41,888 nt of DNA from Streptomyces rishiriensis (GTDB taxonomy: Bacteria > Actinomycetota > Actinomycetes > Streptomycetales > Streptomycetaceae), in the NCBI RefSeq assembly GCF_003112535.1, contig NZ_BEWA01000035.1, positions 1 to 41,888 on the forward strand, given 5' to 3'. The position numbers and the translations under genes were made by a program. A model generated the notes under the pieces. The model was not told the origin of the DNA. It saw nothing but the letters and a program-made list of their open reading frames with translations, and did not search any database. Below, in pieces: positions 16,764-25,605 of the stretch. Within the stretch, counting starts at the first letter, position 1. Each line of letters begins with the position of its first letter.

Positions 16764-18182
16764 GTGCTTGAGCCCGCGTACCAGGCAGACGTCGTCGTGG
16801 TGGGAGCCGGAGTCGCCGGCCTCTGCGCCGCGCACCGGCTGGCCAGCGCAGGAGTAACGACCGCGGTCCTGGAAGCAGCCCCTTACGTGGGCGGCCGCAT
16901 GTCGACGGAGAAGGTCGACGGGTTCCGGCTCGACCGCATCGGGCAGCTGCTGTCCACGGCGTATCCCGAACTGGCCTCGACACCCAGGTTGGACGCGCTC
17001 GTCCTGCGCCCGTTCGCGCCCGGGGTCCTGTTGCACAGCGACGGCCGCCATCATCGCGCCGGCGCGCAGGTGGGCGCGGGGAGCGCACGGGGCGCACTCT
17101 ATGCCGTACGCGCCCTGGCGGCCGCTCCGCGGCCGGGCGGACTCCCCCGGCCGCGCGCCGGCGGCTCCCAGCCCGCGCAGGGCCGCCCGGCGGCCCCGCC
17201 GCGGGTCCGGGCGGGCGCGCCGCTGGGCAGCGCCGTGGACCAGGCCCGGCTGGGCGCCGCGCTCACCCGGCTCGCCGTCACTCCGGTCGAACGACTGCTG
17301 CGCCGCCCGGAGTCGCCGGCCGCGCAGGCCCTCGCGGCCCGCGGGCTGCCCGCCCGCACCGTGGACGGCTTCCTGCGTCCGCTGCTCGCCGCGTTGCTGT
17401 GCGACCCCGGCCTCACCACCTCCAGCCGCTGCGCGGACCTCGCGCTGCGCGCCTTCGCGGCGGGCCGGCTGGCGCTGCCGGAGGGCGGGGCGGAGGCGCT
17501 GCCGGAACTGCTCGCCCGGACGCTGCCGACGGGCGCCGTGCACACCGGGGTGCGGGTCACCGCGGTCTCCACGACCTCGGTGACCACCGCCGAGCACGGC
17601 GAGTTCCGCTGCCGCGCCGTTCTGGTGGCCACCGACGCGCGCACCGCGGCCGAGTTGCTGCCCGGGCTGCGGGTGCCCGACTTCCACCCGGTGACAGTCG
17701 TCCACCACACGACGGACGAGCCGCCCCCGACCGGCGCCTCGCTGCTGCTCGACGCCGACCGGGGCGGCCCGGTGGCCCACACGGCGGTGGTCAGCCGGGT
17801 CGACCCGAGCCGCGCGCCCGGGGGCCGCACGCTGATCTCGTCCACGGTGCTGGGCACACCGCCGCCGGGCGTCGACACCGCCGTCCGCATGCATCTGTCG
17901 CGGCTGTACGGCGTCTCCACCGCGCGGTGGGAGACGCTGGCCGTGCACCACACCGCCGAGGCCGTGCCGGCGATGCGGGCGCCGCACGACCTGCGGCGCG
18001 CGGTGCGGTTGCTGGCAGGCCTGTACGTGTGCGGCGACCACCGGGACACCAGCACCGTGCAGGGCGCGCTGCACTCCGCGCGCCGAGCCGCCTCGGCGAT
18101 CGTCTCCGACCTCGGCGCCGCCGGTTCCCTGAACGCGGCCGACCCGCGCCCCACAGCGCGCGCGGAGCAGGCGGCGGCGTGA
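16764..18182 (+). CDS. FAD-dependent amine-oxidase/protoporphyrinogen-oxidase-like oxidoreductase
   Basis: 472 aa. GTG start with GGAGGGG upstream. Residues 9-38 give the FAD Rossmann motif VVVVGAGVAGLCAAHRLA (GxGxxG at 14-19), then the GG-doublet EAAPYVGGRMST. The C-terminal FAD segment is GLYVCGDHRDTSTVQGAL. This is the flavin amine oxidase/phytoene desaturase/HemY superfamily; members of this subgroup are usually annotated only as NAD(P)/FAD-dependent oxidoreductases. Residues about 95-150 are an Ala/Arg/Pro-rich insertion of low complexity. Substrate unknown. It is convergent with the regulator at 18250. Confidence 0.82.
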   Translation: MLEPAYQADVVVVGAGVAGLCAAHRLASAGVTTAVLEAAPYVGGRMSTEKVDGFRLDRIGQLLSTAYPELASTPRLDALVLRPFAPGVLLHSDGRHHRAGAQVGAGSARGALYAVRALAAAPRPGGLPRPRAGGSQPAQGRPAAPPRVRAGAPLGSAVDQARLGAALTRLAVTPVERLLRRPESPAAQALAARGLPARTVDGFLRPLLAALLCDPGLTTSSRCADLALRAFAAGRLALPEGGAEALPELLARTLPTGAVHTGVRVTAVSTTSVTTAEHGEFRCRAVLVATDARTAAELLPGLRVPDFHPVTVVHHTTDEPPPTGASLLLDADRGGPVAHTAVVSRVDPSRAPGGRTLISSTVLGTPPPGVDTAVRMHLSRLYGVSTARWETLAVHHTAEAVPAMRAPHDLRRAVRLLAGLYVCGDHRDTSTVQGALHSARRAASAIVSDLGAAGSLNAADPRPTARAEQAAA

Positions 18183-18187
18183 GCGAC

Positions 18188-18230
18188 GCCGGCTTCCGAG
18201 GGCCCCGCCCCCGGGCCCCCGGAGGCCGGC
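18188..18230. terminator. Bidirectional terminator between convergent genes
   Basis: Left arm 18188-18205 and right arm 18213-18230 pair over 18 positions with two mismatches around a 7-base loop. It fits exactly between the stops of the oxidoreductase (18182) and the regulator (18250). Confidence 0.7.
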
Positions 18231-18249
18231 CCACACCCGCCCCCGCCCG

Positions 18250-19788
18250 TCAGCCCAGCGCCGCCACCTTGTCCCGGTAGGTGCGGACCGGCGCCGCGTC
18301 CTTGTACGGCTCCAGCCTGCGTTCGAAGTCCCTGACGTACTCCAGGGCCCGCACGGACCGCATCTCCGCCGCCTGCCCGGCGGCCTCCGCGGCGAGCTGG
18401 CACGCCTGGTCGAGTTCGCCGAGGCCCAGCCGGGCCGAGGCGAGGACGACCCGGCAGAACACCCTGCTGCGGGCGTGGGCGGCGGGACGCAGCTGCAGCG
18501 AGCGCTCCGCGTGCTGCGCCGCCGCCCGGAACTGCTGGAGATCACGGTGGCAGTGGCCGAACTCGTCGGCCAGCTGCGCCTCGTCGAAGAAGCGCGCCCA
18601 GTGCGGCACCTCGTCGCCGGACTTGGCCGCCTCCAGCGCCCGTTCGGCGCGCACGAGGGCCGCGGTGGAGGCGCGCACCTCGCCCAGCACCCCGTGCCCG
18701 CGCGCCTCCGCCGAGTGCAGCAGCGCCTGCACGACGGGCGGGGCCCCCGAACCGACGCCCTGCTGGGCCACCCGCGCGAGCTGCACCGCCTCGCGCCCAT
18801 GGCCCAGGTAGACGGCCTGGCGGCTCATGGTGACGAGCACGAAGGACCCGTACGCCCGGTCCGCGGCCGCCTGGGACAGCCGCAGGGCCTGGACGAAGTA
18901 CCGCTGGGCCAGGCCGTGCGCGGCGATGTCGAAGGACGTCCAGCCCGCGAGGCGGGTCAGATCGGCGGCCGCGCCGAAGAGCCGGCGGCCGGTCTGCTCC
19001 CCGTACGTTCCGCGCAGCATCGGCTCGCACTCGTGCTCCAGGTACCGCACGAGGGCTTGGCGGGCGTGGCCGCCGCCGTACCTGTCGTCGAGGGTGCGGA
19101 AGAGCTCGCCGACCGAGCGGAGCGCGGCGATGTCGCCGCCGGTGACCCGCTGGCCGGGGCCGCGCTCGCCGCCCTGGCCGCGCTGCCGGGGCACGGCCGT
19201 CGGCCCGGACCCCGCCCGGGCGGGCGGCGCCGCGAGCTGCGGGGCGGCGGGGTGCTGGGGCGCGGCGGAAGGCGGGGGCGTGGCGGGCCTGCCGCCCGGA
19301 CGGCCCTGGAGGGGCACCCGGGCGGGCATCTCGCTGTGGGCCACCTTGTCGTCGGGCCGCCCGATGAGCCAGTCCCGGCTGGGCACGACGAGCCCCGCCG
19401 GAGTGAAGGCGATCTTGCGGAGCTCGGCGTGGCTGCCGGAGTCCTTGCGCCAGAGTCCGCCGACGATGTCGATGGCCTCCTCGGGGGTCCCCGCGAACTC
19501 CAGGCCGGCGTACACGGGGGCGCACGCGTCCAGGCCGAGGTCCTGGGCGGTCAGGCGACGGCCCAGCCGCCGGGTGAAGACCTCGGCGATCAGGGCGGGG
19601 GTGGTTCCGCGGGGCTGCTGCCCGCGCAGCCACCGGGTGACGGACGTCTTGTCGTATCTCAGGTCCAGCCCGTGTTCGAGACCGAGCTGATCGACGCGAC
19701 GGGCCAGTCCCGCGTTGGAGAAGCCTGCTTCGGCGATGAGCGCGGCGAGCTGGCGGTTGGGAGTGCGCTGCGCGGGTCGTTCCGTCAT
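18250..19788 (-). CDS. HTH/TPR-type regulatory protein (NsdA-like)
   Basis: 512 aa, ATG start. Residues about 10-90 resemble an XRE-like helix-turn-helix (LAALIAEAGFSNAGLARRV, then YDKTSVTRWLRGQQPRGTTP). An Ala/Pro-rich linker is at about 160-205. The C-terminal half is a chain of Ala-rich helices with TPR character (LSQAAADRAYGSFVLVTMSRQAVYLG and similar). This layout is shared by a Streptomyces family that includes NsdA, a negative regulator of differentiation and antibiotic production; I cannot tell which member this is. It is divergent from lipB with about 245 bases between. The role in development is inferred from family only. Confidence 0.75.
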   Translation of the reverse strand: MTERPAQRTPNRQLAALIAEAGFSNAGLARRVDQLGLEHGLDLRYDKTSVTRWLRGQQPRGTTPALIAEVFTRRLGRRLTAQDLGLDACAPVYAGLEFAGTPEEAIDIVGGLWRKDSGSHAELRKIAFTPAGLVVPSRDWLIGRPDDKVAHSEMPARVPLQGRPGGRPATPPPSAAPQHPAAPQLAAPPARAGSGPTAVPRQRGQGGERGPGQRVTGGDIAALRSVGELFRTLDDRYGGGHARQALVRYLEHECEPMLRGTYGEQTGRRLFGAAADLTRLAGWTSFDIAAHGLAQRYFVQALRLSQAAADRAYGSFVLVTMSRQAVYLGHGREAVQLARVAQQGVGSGAPPVVQALLHSAEARGHGVLGEVRASTAALVRAERALEAAKSGDEVPHWARFFDEAQLADEFGHCHRDLQQFRAAAQHAERSLQLRPAAHARSRVFCRVVLASARLGLGELDQACQLAAEAAGQAAEMRSVRALEYVRDFERRLEPYKDAAPVRTYRDKVAALG

Positions 19789-20033
19789 CGGCGGTGCGAT
19801 CTCCTGCCTCCCGGGCCTGTGACGTGCCCGGATGAAGTGCGCTGATGCGGCGATCAGCCCTTTTGGCCTCCTGAACGGCGCGAATGTAGCGGAGAGTAAG
19901 CACCCGGTCGCAAATCTCCGCTTTCATTCATCCGATCGTGTGAGGATTGACCGTGGGGCTGACGCGGAGCGCGCGGACGTACAGTGGCTTGGGCGCGGGA
20001 CGCGCCTGACGACTTTCCAGGGAGGCGCTTGCC

Positions 20034-20831
20034 GTGAGCGAGTTGCGGTTCGTCCGGATGGGGTTCGGCGAGAACGCCGTCGACTACCAGGAGGCGTGGG
20101 ACGAGCAACGCCGGGTGCACGCGGCGCGCTTCGTCGACGAGGTCCCGGACACCGTGCTGCTCCTCGAACATCCCCCCGTCTACACGGCCGGCCGGCGCAC
20201 GGCCGCCGACGAGCGCCCCCTGGACGGCACCCCGGTGGTCGACGTGGACCGCGGCGGCAAGATCACCTGGCACGGCCCGGGGCAGCTGGTGGGCTACCCG
20301 ATCCTCAAGCTGCCGCGCCCGGTGGACGTCGTCGCCCATGTGCGGCGGCTGGAGGACGCCCTGATCCGGGTGTGCGCGGAGTTCGGCCTGGAGACCTCCC
20401 GGGTCGAGGGCCGCAGCGGGGTGTGGGTGCTCGGCGACCCGGTGGAGCAGCGCCCCTCGCTCGGCGGGCTGTCGCTGGACTTCGACCCCCGGCTCACCGA
20501 CGAGGAGTTCGACCCGCGGCTGAACGGGCCGGAGTACGCCCCGTCCAACGCCGGCCAGCGGCGCGAGGACCGGAAGATCGCCGCGATCGGCATCCGGGTC
20601 GCCAAGGGCGTCACCATGCACGGCTTCGCGCTCAACGTGAACCCGGACAACAAGTGGTTCGACCGCATCATCCCGTGCGGGATCCGGGACGCGGGCGTCG
20701 CCTCGCTGGCGAACGAGCTGGGCCGGGACGTGACGATCGAGGAGGTGCTGCCCGTCGTGGAGCGCCACCTGGCCGAGGTCCTGGAGAACGCGGAGCCGAA
20801 GCCGCGCGAGATCGAGCGGGCCTCGGCCTGA
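20034..20831 (+). CDS. lipB: Octanoyl-ACP:protein N-octanoyltransferase
   Basis: 265 aa, GTG start with GGGAGG upstream. LipB moves octanoyl from ACP to the lipoyl domains of E2 and GcvH. The signature RGGKITWHGPGQLVGYP and the catalytic Lys/Cys pair (Lys181 in KIAAIGIRVAKG, Cys215 in IIPCGI) are intact. Relative to E. coli LipB it has an insertion of about 35 residues between GRSGVWV and the catalytic Lys (about residues 135-178). lipA follows 83 bases downstream in the same direction, so an operon is likely. The products supply the E2 encoded at 4594. Confidence 0.96.
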   Translation: MSELRFVRMGFGENAVDYQEAWDEQRRVHAARFVDEVPDTVLLLEHPPVYTAGRRTAADERPLDGTPVVDVDRGGKITWHGPGQLVGYPILKLPRPVDVVAHVRRLEDALIRVCAEFGLETSRVEGRSGVWVLGDPVEQRPSLGGLSLDFDPRLTDEEFDPRLNGPEYAPSNAGQRREDRKIAAIGIRVAKGVTMHGFALNVNPDNKWFDRIIPCGIRDAGVASLANELGRDVTIEEVLPVVERHLAEVLENAEPKPREIERASA

Positions 20832-20914
20832 CGAGGTCGGCACCACCGCCGGACTTTCAAATCCACGGGCGTACGCTTAAGGACGCCGAAGAATCAATCG
20901 CTAGGGAGCCGGTC

Positions 20915-21880
20915 GTGTCCGCAGTCGCACCCGACGGACGCAAGATGCTGCGCCTGGAGGTCCGCAACAGCCAGACCCCCATCGAGCGCAAGCCCGAGTG
21001 GATCAAGACCCGGGCGAAAATGGGTCCCGAGTACACGAAGATGCAGAACCTCGTGAAGAGCGAGGGGCTGCACACCGTCTGCCAGGAAGCCGGCTGTCCC
21101 AACATCTACGAGTGCTGGGAGGACCGCGAGGCCACCTTCCTCATCGGCGGCGACCAGTGCACCCGGCGGTGCGACTTCTGCCAGATCGACACGGGCAAGC
21201 CCGAGGCGCTGGACCGTGACGAGCCCCGGCGCGTGGGCGAGTCCGTCGTCACCATGGACCTGAACTACGCCACCATCACCGGCGTCGCCCGCGACGACCT
21301 GGCGGACGGCGGCGCGTGGCTGTACGCCGAGACCGTCCGGCAGATCCACGCGCAGACCGCCGGGCGCGAGGCCGGGCACACCAAGGTGGAGCTGCTCGCC
21401 CCCGACTTCAACGCCGTCCCCGAGCAGCTCGCGGAGGTCTTCTCCTCGCGGCCCGAGGTGTTCGCGCACAACGTCGAGACCGTGCCGCGGATCTTCAAGC
21501 GGATCCGCCCCGGCTTCCGCTACGAGCGCTCGCTGGGCGTCATCACGGCCGCCCGCGACCACGGGCTGGTCACCAAGTCGAACCTGATCCTCGGCATGGG
21601 CGAGACCCGCGAGGAGGTGAGCGAGGCGCTGCGCCAGCTGCACGAGGCCGGCTGCGAGCTGGTCACCATCACGCAGTACCTGCGGCCCTCCGTGCGCCAC
21701 CACCCGGTGGAGCGCTGGGTGAAGCCGCACGAGTTCGTCGAGCTCCAGGAGGAGGCCGAGCAGATCGGCTTCTCCGGCGTGATGTCGGGCCCGCTGGTAC
21801 GGTCCTCCTACCGCGCCGGGCGCCTCTACCGGATGGCCGTCGAGAAGCGCGGTTCCTTCATCGCCACCCAGGCCGTCTGA
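20915..21880 (+). CDS. lipA: Lipoyl synthase (radical SAM)
   Basis: 321 aa. GTG start with AGGGAG upstream. LipA inserts two sulfurs into octanoyl chains. Both Fe-S cluster motifs are complete: the auxiliary cluster CxxxxCxxxxxC (Cys56, 61, 67 in VCQEAGCPNIYEC) and the radical-SAM cluster CxxxCxxC (Cys82, 86, 89 in CTRRCDFC). The C-terminal RSSYRAG carries the conserved Ser that ligates the auxiliary cluster. Second gene of the lipBA pair. Confidence 0.97.
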   Translation: MSAVAPDGRKMLRLEVRNSQTPIERKPEWIKTRAKMGPEYTKMQNLVKSEGLHTVCQEAGCPNIYECWEDREATFLIGGDQCTRRCDFCQIDTGKPEALDRDEPRRVGESVVTMDLNYATITGVARDDLADGGAWLYAETVRQIHAQTAGREAGHTKVELLAPDFNAVPEQLAEVFSSRPEVFAHNVETVPRIFKRIRPGFRYERSLGVITAARDHGLVTKSNLILGMGETREEVSEALRQLHEAGCELVTITQYLRPSVRHHPVERWVKPHEFVELQEEAEQIGFSGVMSGPLVRSSYRAGRLYRMAVEKRGSFIATQAV

Positions 21881-22168
21881 CACCACGTCACCTCTCTTGC
21901 GGCGTAGGCCGCGAGCCGAGCGTGTGAACTCACGCACAAGCAGCTACTTGCCAGTAGTGACCGATTCGCCGCGGTCCCGACCGTCCTCGCAGATGAGGGC
22001 GCACGTCGGGGCCGCGTCAGCGTTTCGGCCCCCCGCATCCAGGTTTCATTCGCGTTTGACCGGTCGGTCACGCCCTGGTAACACCAAACAGTGACGCTGG
22101 TATCACGTCACGTAGAACACAGCCCCGTACCACCCGTGCCAGAACCTTGTCCGAGGGGGACACCCGCC

Positions 22169-22369
22169 ATGCAGGCCGCGCCCGTTCGCGCCACCGCGAT
22201 CCCGACCTTCAGCACCGCCCTGCGCGCCGTCGAGTCGCTGCTCATGAGCAGCGGCCAGCGCACCGCCCGACGCAACGCCTGGACCTCCGTGCTGGAGGAC
22301 CGCCGTCGCGCCAAGGACCGGGTCGAGGCGCAGCGCGTCCTCGAAGCGGTCACCTCCGTCCGTCCCTGA
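22169..22369 (+). CDS. Small conserved actinobacterial protein, unknown function
   Basis: 66 aa. ATG with GAGGGGG upstream. It is mainly helical and basic (RTARRNAWTSVLEDRRRAKDR). I do not recognise a domain. It stands alone 288 bases after lipA and 88 bases before the membrane protein gene. Clear codon bias and a good ribosome site support it as real. The 288 bases before it hold no other gene that I can see. Confidence 0.65.
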   Translation: MQAAPVRATAIPTFSTALRAVESLLMSSGQRTARRNAWTSVLEDRRRAKDRVEAQRVLEAVTSVRP

Positions 22370-22457
22370 CCCACCCCCCTCCCCGCACTCCCCACACCTC
22401 CCCACACCTCCCCTCCTGCCGTCGTAGGCGCTTCCGGGGCCACGTAGACTTCGTGCC

Positions 22458-23162
22458 ATGGCGAGAAGTGACAGCGCGGCGGACGCCGCTAACCCCGGGC
22501 GACTGAAGCAGATCGCCCTGACGTTCAAGATGACCCGCAAGGCCGACAAGACGATCGGTTTTGTTCTCGCGGGTGTCTTCCTCCTCACCTTCGGCGTCTT
22601 TCTCGCGATCGGCTTCCTGATCGGCCACCCGGTCTACCTGGGCATCTTCGGCTTCCTGCTCGCCTTCCTGGCGACGGCGATCGTGTTCGGACGCCGGGCG
22701 GAACGGGCCGCCTTCGGTCAGATGGAGGGCCAGCCCGGCGCGGCCGCGGCCGTCCTGGACAACATCGGCCGGGGCTGGACGACCACCCCCGCGGTGGCGA
22801 TGAACCGCAGCCAGGACGTGGTGCACCGGGCCGTCGGCAAGGCCGGCATCGTCCTGGTCGCCGAGGGCAACCCCAACCGGGTGAAGAGCCTGCTGGCCGC
22901 CGAGAAGAAGAAGATGAACCGCATCGTCGCGGACGTGCCCGTGTACGACGTGATCGTCGGCACCGGCGAGGGCCAGGTCGACCTGAAGAAGCTGCGCACC
23001 ACCCTGCTGAAGTACCCGCGGGTCCTGGCCGGCCCGCAGGTCACCGCCACCAACGACCGGCTGCGCGCCCTGGGCGACCTGATGAGCAACATGCCGCTGC
23101 CGAAGGGGCCGATGCCCAAGGGCATGCGCCTGCCGAAGGGCGGCGGCGGCAAGGCCCGCTGA
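22458..23162 (+). CDS. DUF4191-like integral membrane protein
   Basis: 234 aa, ATG start. Two adjacent membrane segments at about residues 34-56 (IGFVLAGVFLLTFGVFLAIGF) and 62-80 (YLGIFGFLLAFLATAIVFG) are followed by a soluble domain (GRGWTTTPAVAMNRSQDVVHR, then GIVLVAEGNPNRVKSLL). A Lys/Gly/Met/Pro tail ends it. This matches the actinobacterial DUF4191 family, commonly located between lipA and glnA. Function unknown. A strong terminator follows. Confidence 0.88.
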   Translation: MARSDSAADAANPGRLKQIALTFKMTRKADKTIGFVLAGVFLLTFGVFLAIGFLIGHPVYLGIFGFLLAFLATAIVFGRRAERAAFGQMEGQPGAAAAVLDNIGRGWTTTPAVAMNRSQDVVHRAVGKAGIVLVAEGNPNRVKSLLAAEKKKMNRIVADVPVYDVIVGTGEGQVDLKKLRTTLLKYPRVLAGPQVTATNDRLRALGDLMSNMPLPKGPMPKGMRLPKGGGGKAR

Positions 23163-23201
23163 GCCCACGCCGTCCACGCGGCACGAGCGACTTCCCCGCG
23201 C

Positions 23202-23247
23202 TACGCGGAAGGGGCGCCCGGATCACTCCGGGCGCCCCTTCCGCGTA
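23202..23247. terminator. Perfect 21-bp-stem terminator
   Basis: Arms 23202-23222 and 23227-23247 are exact reverse complements around the loop TCAC. It lies between the convergent membrane-protein and RDD genes and can serve both. Confidence 0.9.
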
Positions 23248-23292
23248 CCGGCCCCTCTCGCGGGGCCGAACGGGTGCAACGGGTGCGCGGAC

Positions 23293-23763
23293 TCAGCCGC
23301 GTACTTCCACCGTGCGGGCCAGCCGGTCGTGCAGACCGCGGCCGTCACGGTCCCAGACCAGGGCCGGCACGGCCAGACAGAGCAGGACCGTGCGCACCGC
23401 GGAGCGCAGAGGACTGACGGCGCCGGTGTCGACGGAGACCACCCGCAGACGGAAGAGGCGCTTGCCCGGGGTGAAGCCGATGGTGGCGACGGTCAGAAGA
23501 CTCATCACGAGGAAGACCAGCAGCGCCCAGTTGCCGGTGGTGGCAGGCCGATAGCCGTCGGTGATCAAGCTGTATGCGATCAAGACACTGAGGCCCCAGT
23601 CCACGGCGAGCGCGCCCAGCCGCCGGCCGGGACGGGCGATCGAGCCCGGCCCCTCCTGCGGCAGTCCGAGCTGTTCGCCCCGGTATCCGAAGTCGACACC
23701 GGCGTCCTCGGCGGCCGCACGGGGGCCCGAGAGCCACGAGCCGATTGCTTCCCTGTTGTCCAC
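23293..23763 (-). CDS. RDD-family membrane protein
   Basis: 156 aa, ATG start. A soluble N-terminus of about 45 residues is followed by RPGRRLGALAVDWGLSVLIAY (Arg and Asp of the RDD pattern in the first membrane segment), a second segment (WALLVFLVMSLLTVATIGF), the conserved FTPGKRLFRLRVV and a third short segment ending in DRDGRGLHDRLART. RDD proteins are small inner-membrane proteins, in some cases transporters. It is divergent from glnA, which is its usual neighbour in Streptomyces. Confidence 0.9.
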   Translation of the reverse strand: MDNREAIGSWLSGPRAAAEDAGVDFGYRGEQLGLPQEGPGSIARPGRRLGALAVDWGLSVLIAYSLITDGYRPATTGNWALLVFLVMSLLTVATIGFTPGKRLFRLRVVSVDTGAVSPLRSAVRTVLLCLAVPALVWDRDGRGLHDRLARTVEVRG

Positions 23764-23825
23764 GCGTCCACGGTACTGCGCCCGTTTCGCGATACGGACA
23801 GGTGGGGTACACCGGGCAGCCTCCG

Positions 23826-23864
23826 GTTAACTTGTGCGAAACAAATGGGTCACGCCCGAGAAAT
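23826..23864. promoter_or_regulatory. GlnR-type a/b box pair upstream of glnA
   Basis: GTTAAC-N6-GAAAC (23826-23842), then six bases, then GTCAC-N6-GAAAT (23849-23864). This is the tandem a1-b1/a2-b2 arrangement bound by GlnR in front of nitrogen genes of Streptomyces. It lies about 100 bases before the glnA ATG and a similar distance from the divergent RDD gene start. Confidence 0.85.
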
Positions 23865-23960
23865 CACCCGTCCCTAGGGTCGACGACAGCGTGTGCCACC
23901 GCACTGGCCGCACGAACGAACTACCACCCCGGCTCGACGGCCGGGAGTAGGAGGAGCTGG

Positions 23961-25370
23961 ATGTTCCAGAACGCCGACGAGGCCAAGAAGTTCATCGCGG
24001 ACGAGGACGTCAAGTTCGTCGACGTCCGCTTCTGCGACCTGCCGGGCGTCATGCAGCACTTCACGCTGCCCGTCGAGGCGTTCGACCCGGACGAGGAGCT
24101 CGCCTTCGACGGCTCGTCGATCCGCGGCTTCCAGGCCATCCACGAGTCCGACATGGCGCTGCGCGCCGACCTGTCGACCTCGCGCGTGGACCCGTTCCGC
24201 CGTGACAAGACGCTGAACATCAACTTCTTCATCCACGACCCGATCACGGGCGAGCAGTACTCCCGTGACCCGCGCAACGTGGCGAAGAAGGCGGAGGCCT
24301 ACCTGGCGTCGACCGGTATCGCCGACACCGCGTACTTCGGCCCCGAGGCCGAGTTCTACGTCTTCGACAGCGTGCGTTTCCAGACGTCCGCGAACGAGTC
24401 CTTCTACCACATCGACTCCGAGGCCGGCGCCTGGAACACCGGTGCGCTCGAGGACAACCGCGGGTACAAGGTCCGCTACAAGGGCGGCTACTTCCCGACC
24501 CCGCCGGTCGACCACTTCGCCGACCTGCGTGCGGAGATCTCCCTGGAGCTGGCCGCGTCCGGCCTCCAGGTCGAGCGTCAGCACCACGAGGTGGGCACCG
24601 CCGGCCAGGCCGAGATCAACTACAAGTTCAACACGCTGCTCGCCGCGGCCGACGACCTCCAGCTCTTCAAGTACATCGTGAAGAACGTCGCCTGGCGCAA
24701 CGGCAAGACCGCGACCTTCATGCCGAAGCCGATCTTCGGCGACAACGGCTCGGGCATGCACGTCCACCAGTCCCTGTGGAGCGGCGGCTCCCCGCTGTTC
24801 TACGACGAGGCCGGCTACGCGGGCCTGTCGGACATGGCCCGCTACTACATCGGCGGCATCCTCAAGCACGCCCCGTCGCTGCTCGCCTTCACCAACCCGA
24901 CGGTGAACTCCTACCACCGTCTGGTGCCGGGCTTCGAGGCGCCGGTCAACCTGGTGTACTCGCAGCGCAACCGCTCCGCCGCCATGCGCATCCCGATCAC
25001 GGGATCGAACCCGAAGGCCAAGCGCGTCGAGTTCCGCGCGCCCGACTCCTCCGGCAACCCGTACCTCGCCTTCTCCGCCCTGCTCCTCGCGGGTCTGGAC
25101 GGCATCAAGAACAAGATCGAGCCGGCCGAGCCGATCGACAAGGACCTCTACGAGCTGGCCCCCGAGGAGCACGCGGGCGTCGCGCAGGTCCCGACCTCGC
25201 TCCCGGCCGTCCTGGACCGCCTGGAGGCGGACCACGAGTTCCTGCTCGCCGGTGACGTCTTCACGTCCGACCTGATCGAGACGTGGATCGACTACAAGCG
25301 CACCAACGAGATCGCGCCGCTCCAGCTGCGCCCGCACCCGCACGAGTTCGAGCTGTACTTCGACGTGTGA
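23961..25370 (+). CDS. glnA: Type I glutamine synthetase (GSI-beta)
   Basis: 469 aa, the normal GSI length. ATG with GGAGGAG at ideal spacing. It makes glutamine from glutamate, ammonia and ATP as a dodecamer. Visible elements: the beta-grasp N-terminus (FVDVRFCDLPGVMQHF), the latch DGSSIRGF, metal/active-site motifs GPEAEFYVFD and NGSGMHVHQS, NPTVNSYHRLVPGFEAP, and the adenylylation loop DKDLYELAPEE with Tyr397. The intact Tyr397 implies GlnE-type adenylylation control in addition to GlnR control of transcription. A strong terminator follows at 25419. Confidence 0.98.
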   Translation: MFQNADEAKKFIADEDVKFVDVRFCDLPGVMQHFTLPVEAFDPDEELAFDGSSIRGFQAIHESDMALRADLSTSRVDPFRRDKTLNINFFIHDPITGEQYSRDPRNVAKKAEAYLASTGIADTAYFGPEAEFYVFDSVRFQTSANESFYHIDSEAGAWNTGALEDNRGYKVRYKGGYFPTPPVDHFADLRAEISLELAASGLQVERQHHEVGTAGQAEINYKFNTLLAAADDLQLFKYIVKNVAWRNGKTATFMPKPIFGDNGSGMHVHQSLWSGGSPLFYDEAGYAGLSDMARYYIGGILKHAPSLLAFTNPTVNSYHRLVPGFEAPVNLVYSQRNRSAAMRIPITGSNPKAKRVEFRAPDSSGNPYLAFSALLLAGLDGIKNKIEPAEPIDKDLYELAPEEHAGVAQVPTSLPAVLDRLEADHEFLLAGDVFTSDLIETWIDYKRTNEIAPLQLRPHPHEFELYFDV

Positions 25371-25418
25371 TATCGCCCCAGGTCAGAGCGGGTAACCGCT
25401 CCCCTGGGCCGTCTCTGG

Positions 25419-25461
25419 GCCGTCGGCCGGCTCTCCGCCTTCAGGAGAGCCGGCCGACGGC
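25419..25461 (+). terminator. Terminator after glnA
   Basis: A perfect 18-base stem (25419-25436 with 25444-25461) with a 7-base loop, followed by TTTGTTTGTT. This is a textbook intrinsic terminator 48 bases after the glnA stop. Confidence 0.93.
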
Positions 25462-25540
25462 TTTGTTTGTTGCGGGGCATTTTGGGGCGCCGAAAATAAG
25501 CGGCGCCAAATGTTGCGGTGCTCCTGATTATGGATCCAGG

Positions 25541-25570
25541 TTGGTGACGCTGGCCCGGGTCGGGTAGAGT
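25541..25570 (+). promoter_or_regulatory. Candidate promoter of the SRA-like/PD-(D/E)XK gene
   Basis: TTGGTG (25541-25546) and TAGAGT (25565-25570) are 18 bases apart, a good match to TTGxxx/TAxxxT, and lie 36 bases before the ATG at 25606. Confidence 0.45.
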
Positions 25571-25605
25571 TTTTGCCAGCGAAACGGACCTAAAGCAGGG
25601 TGGGG

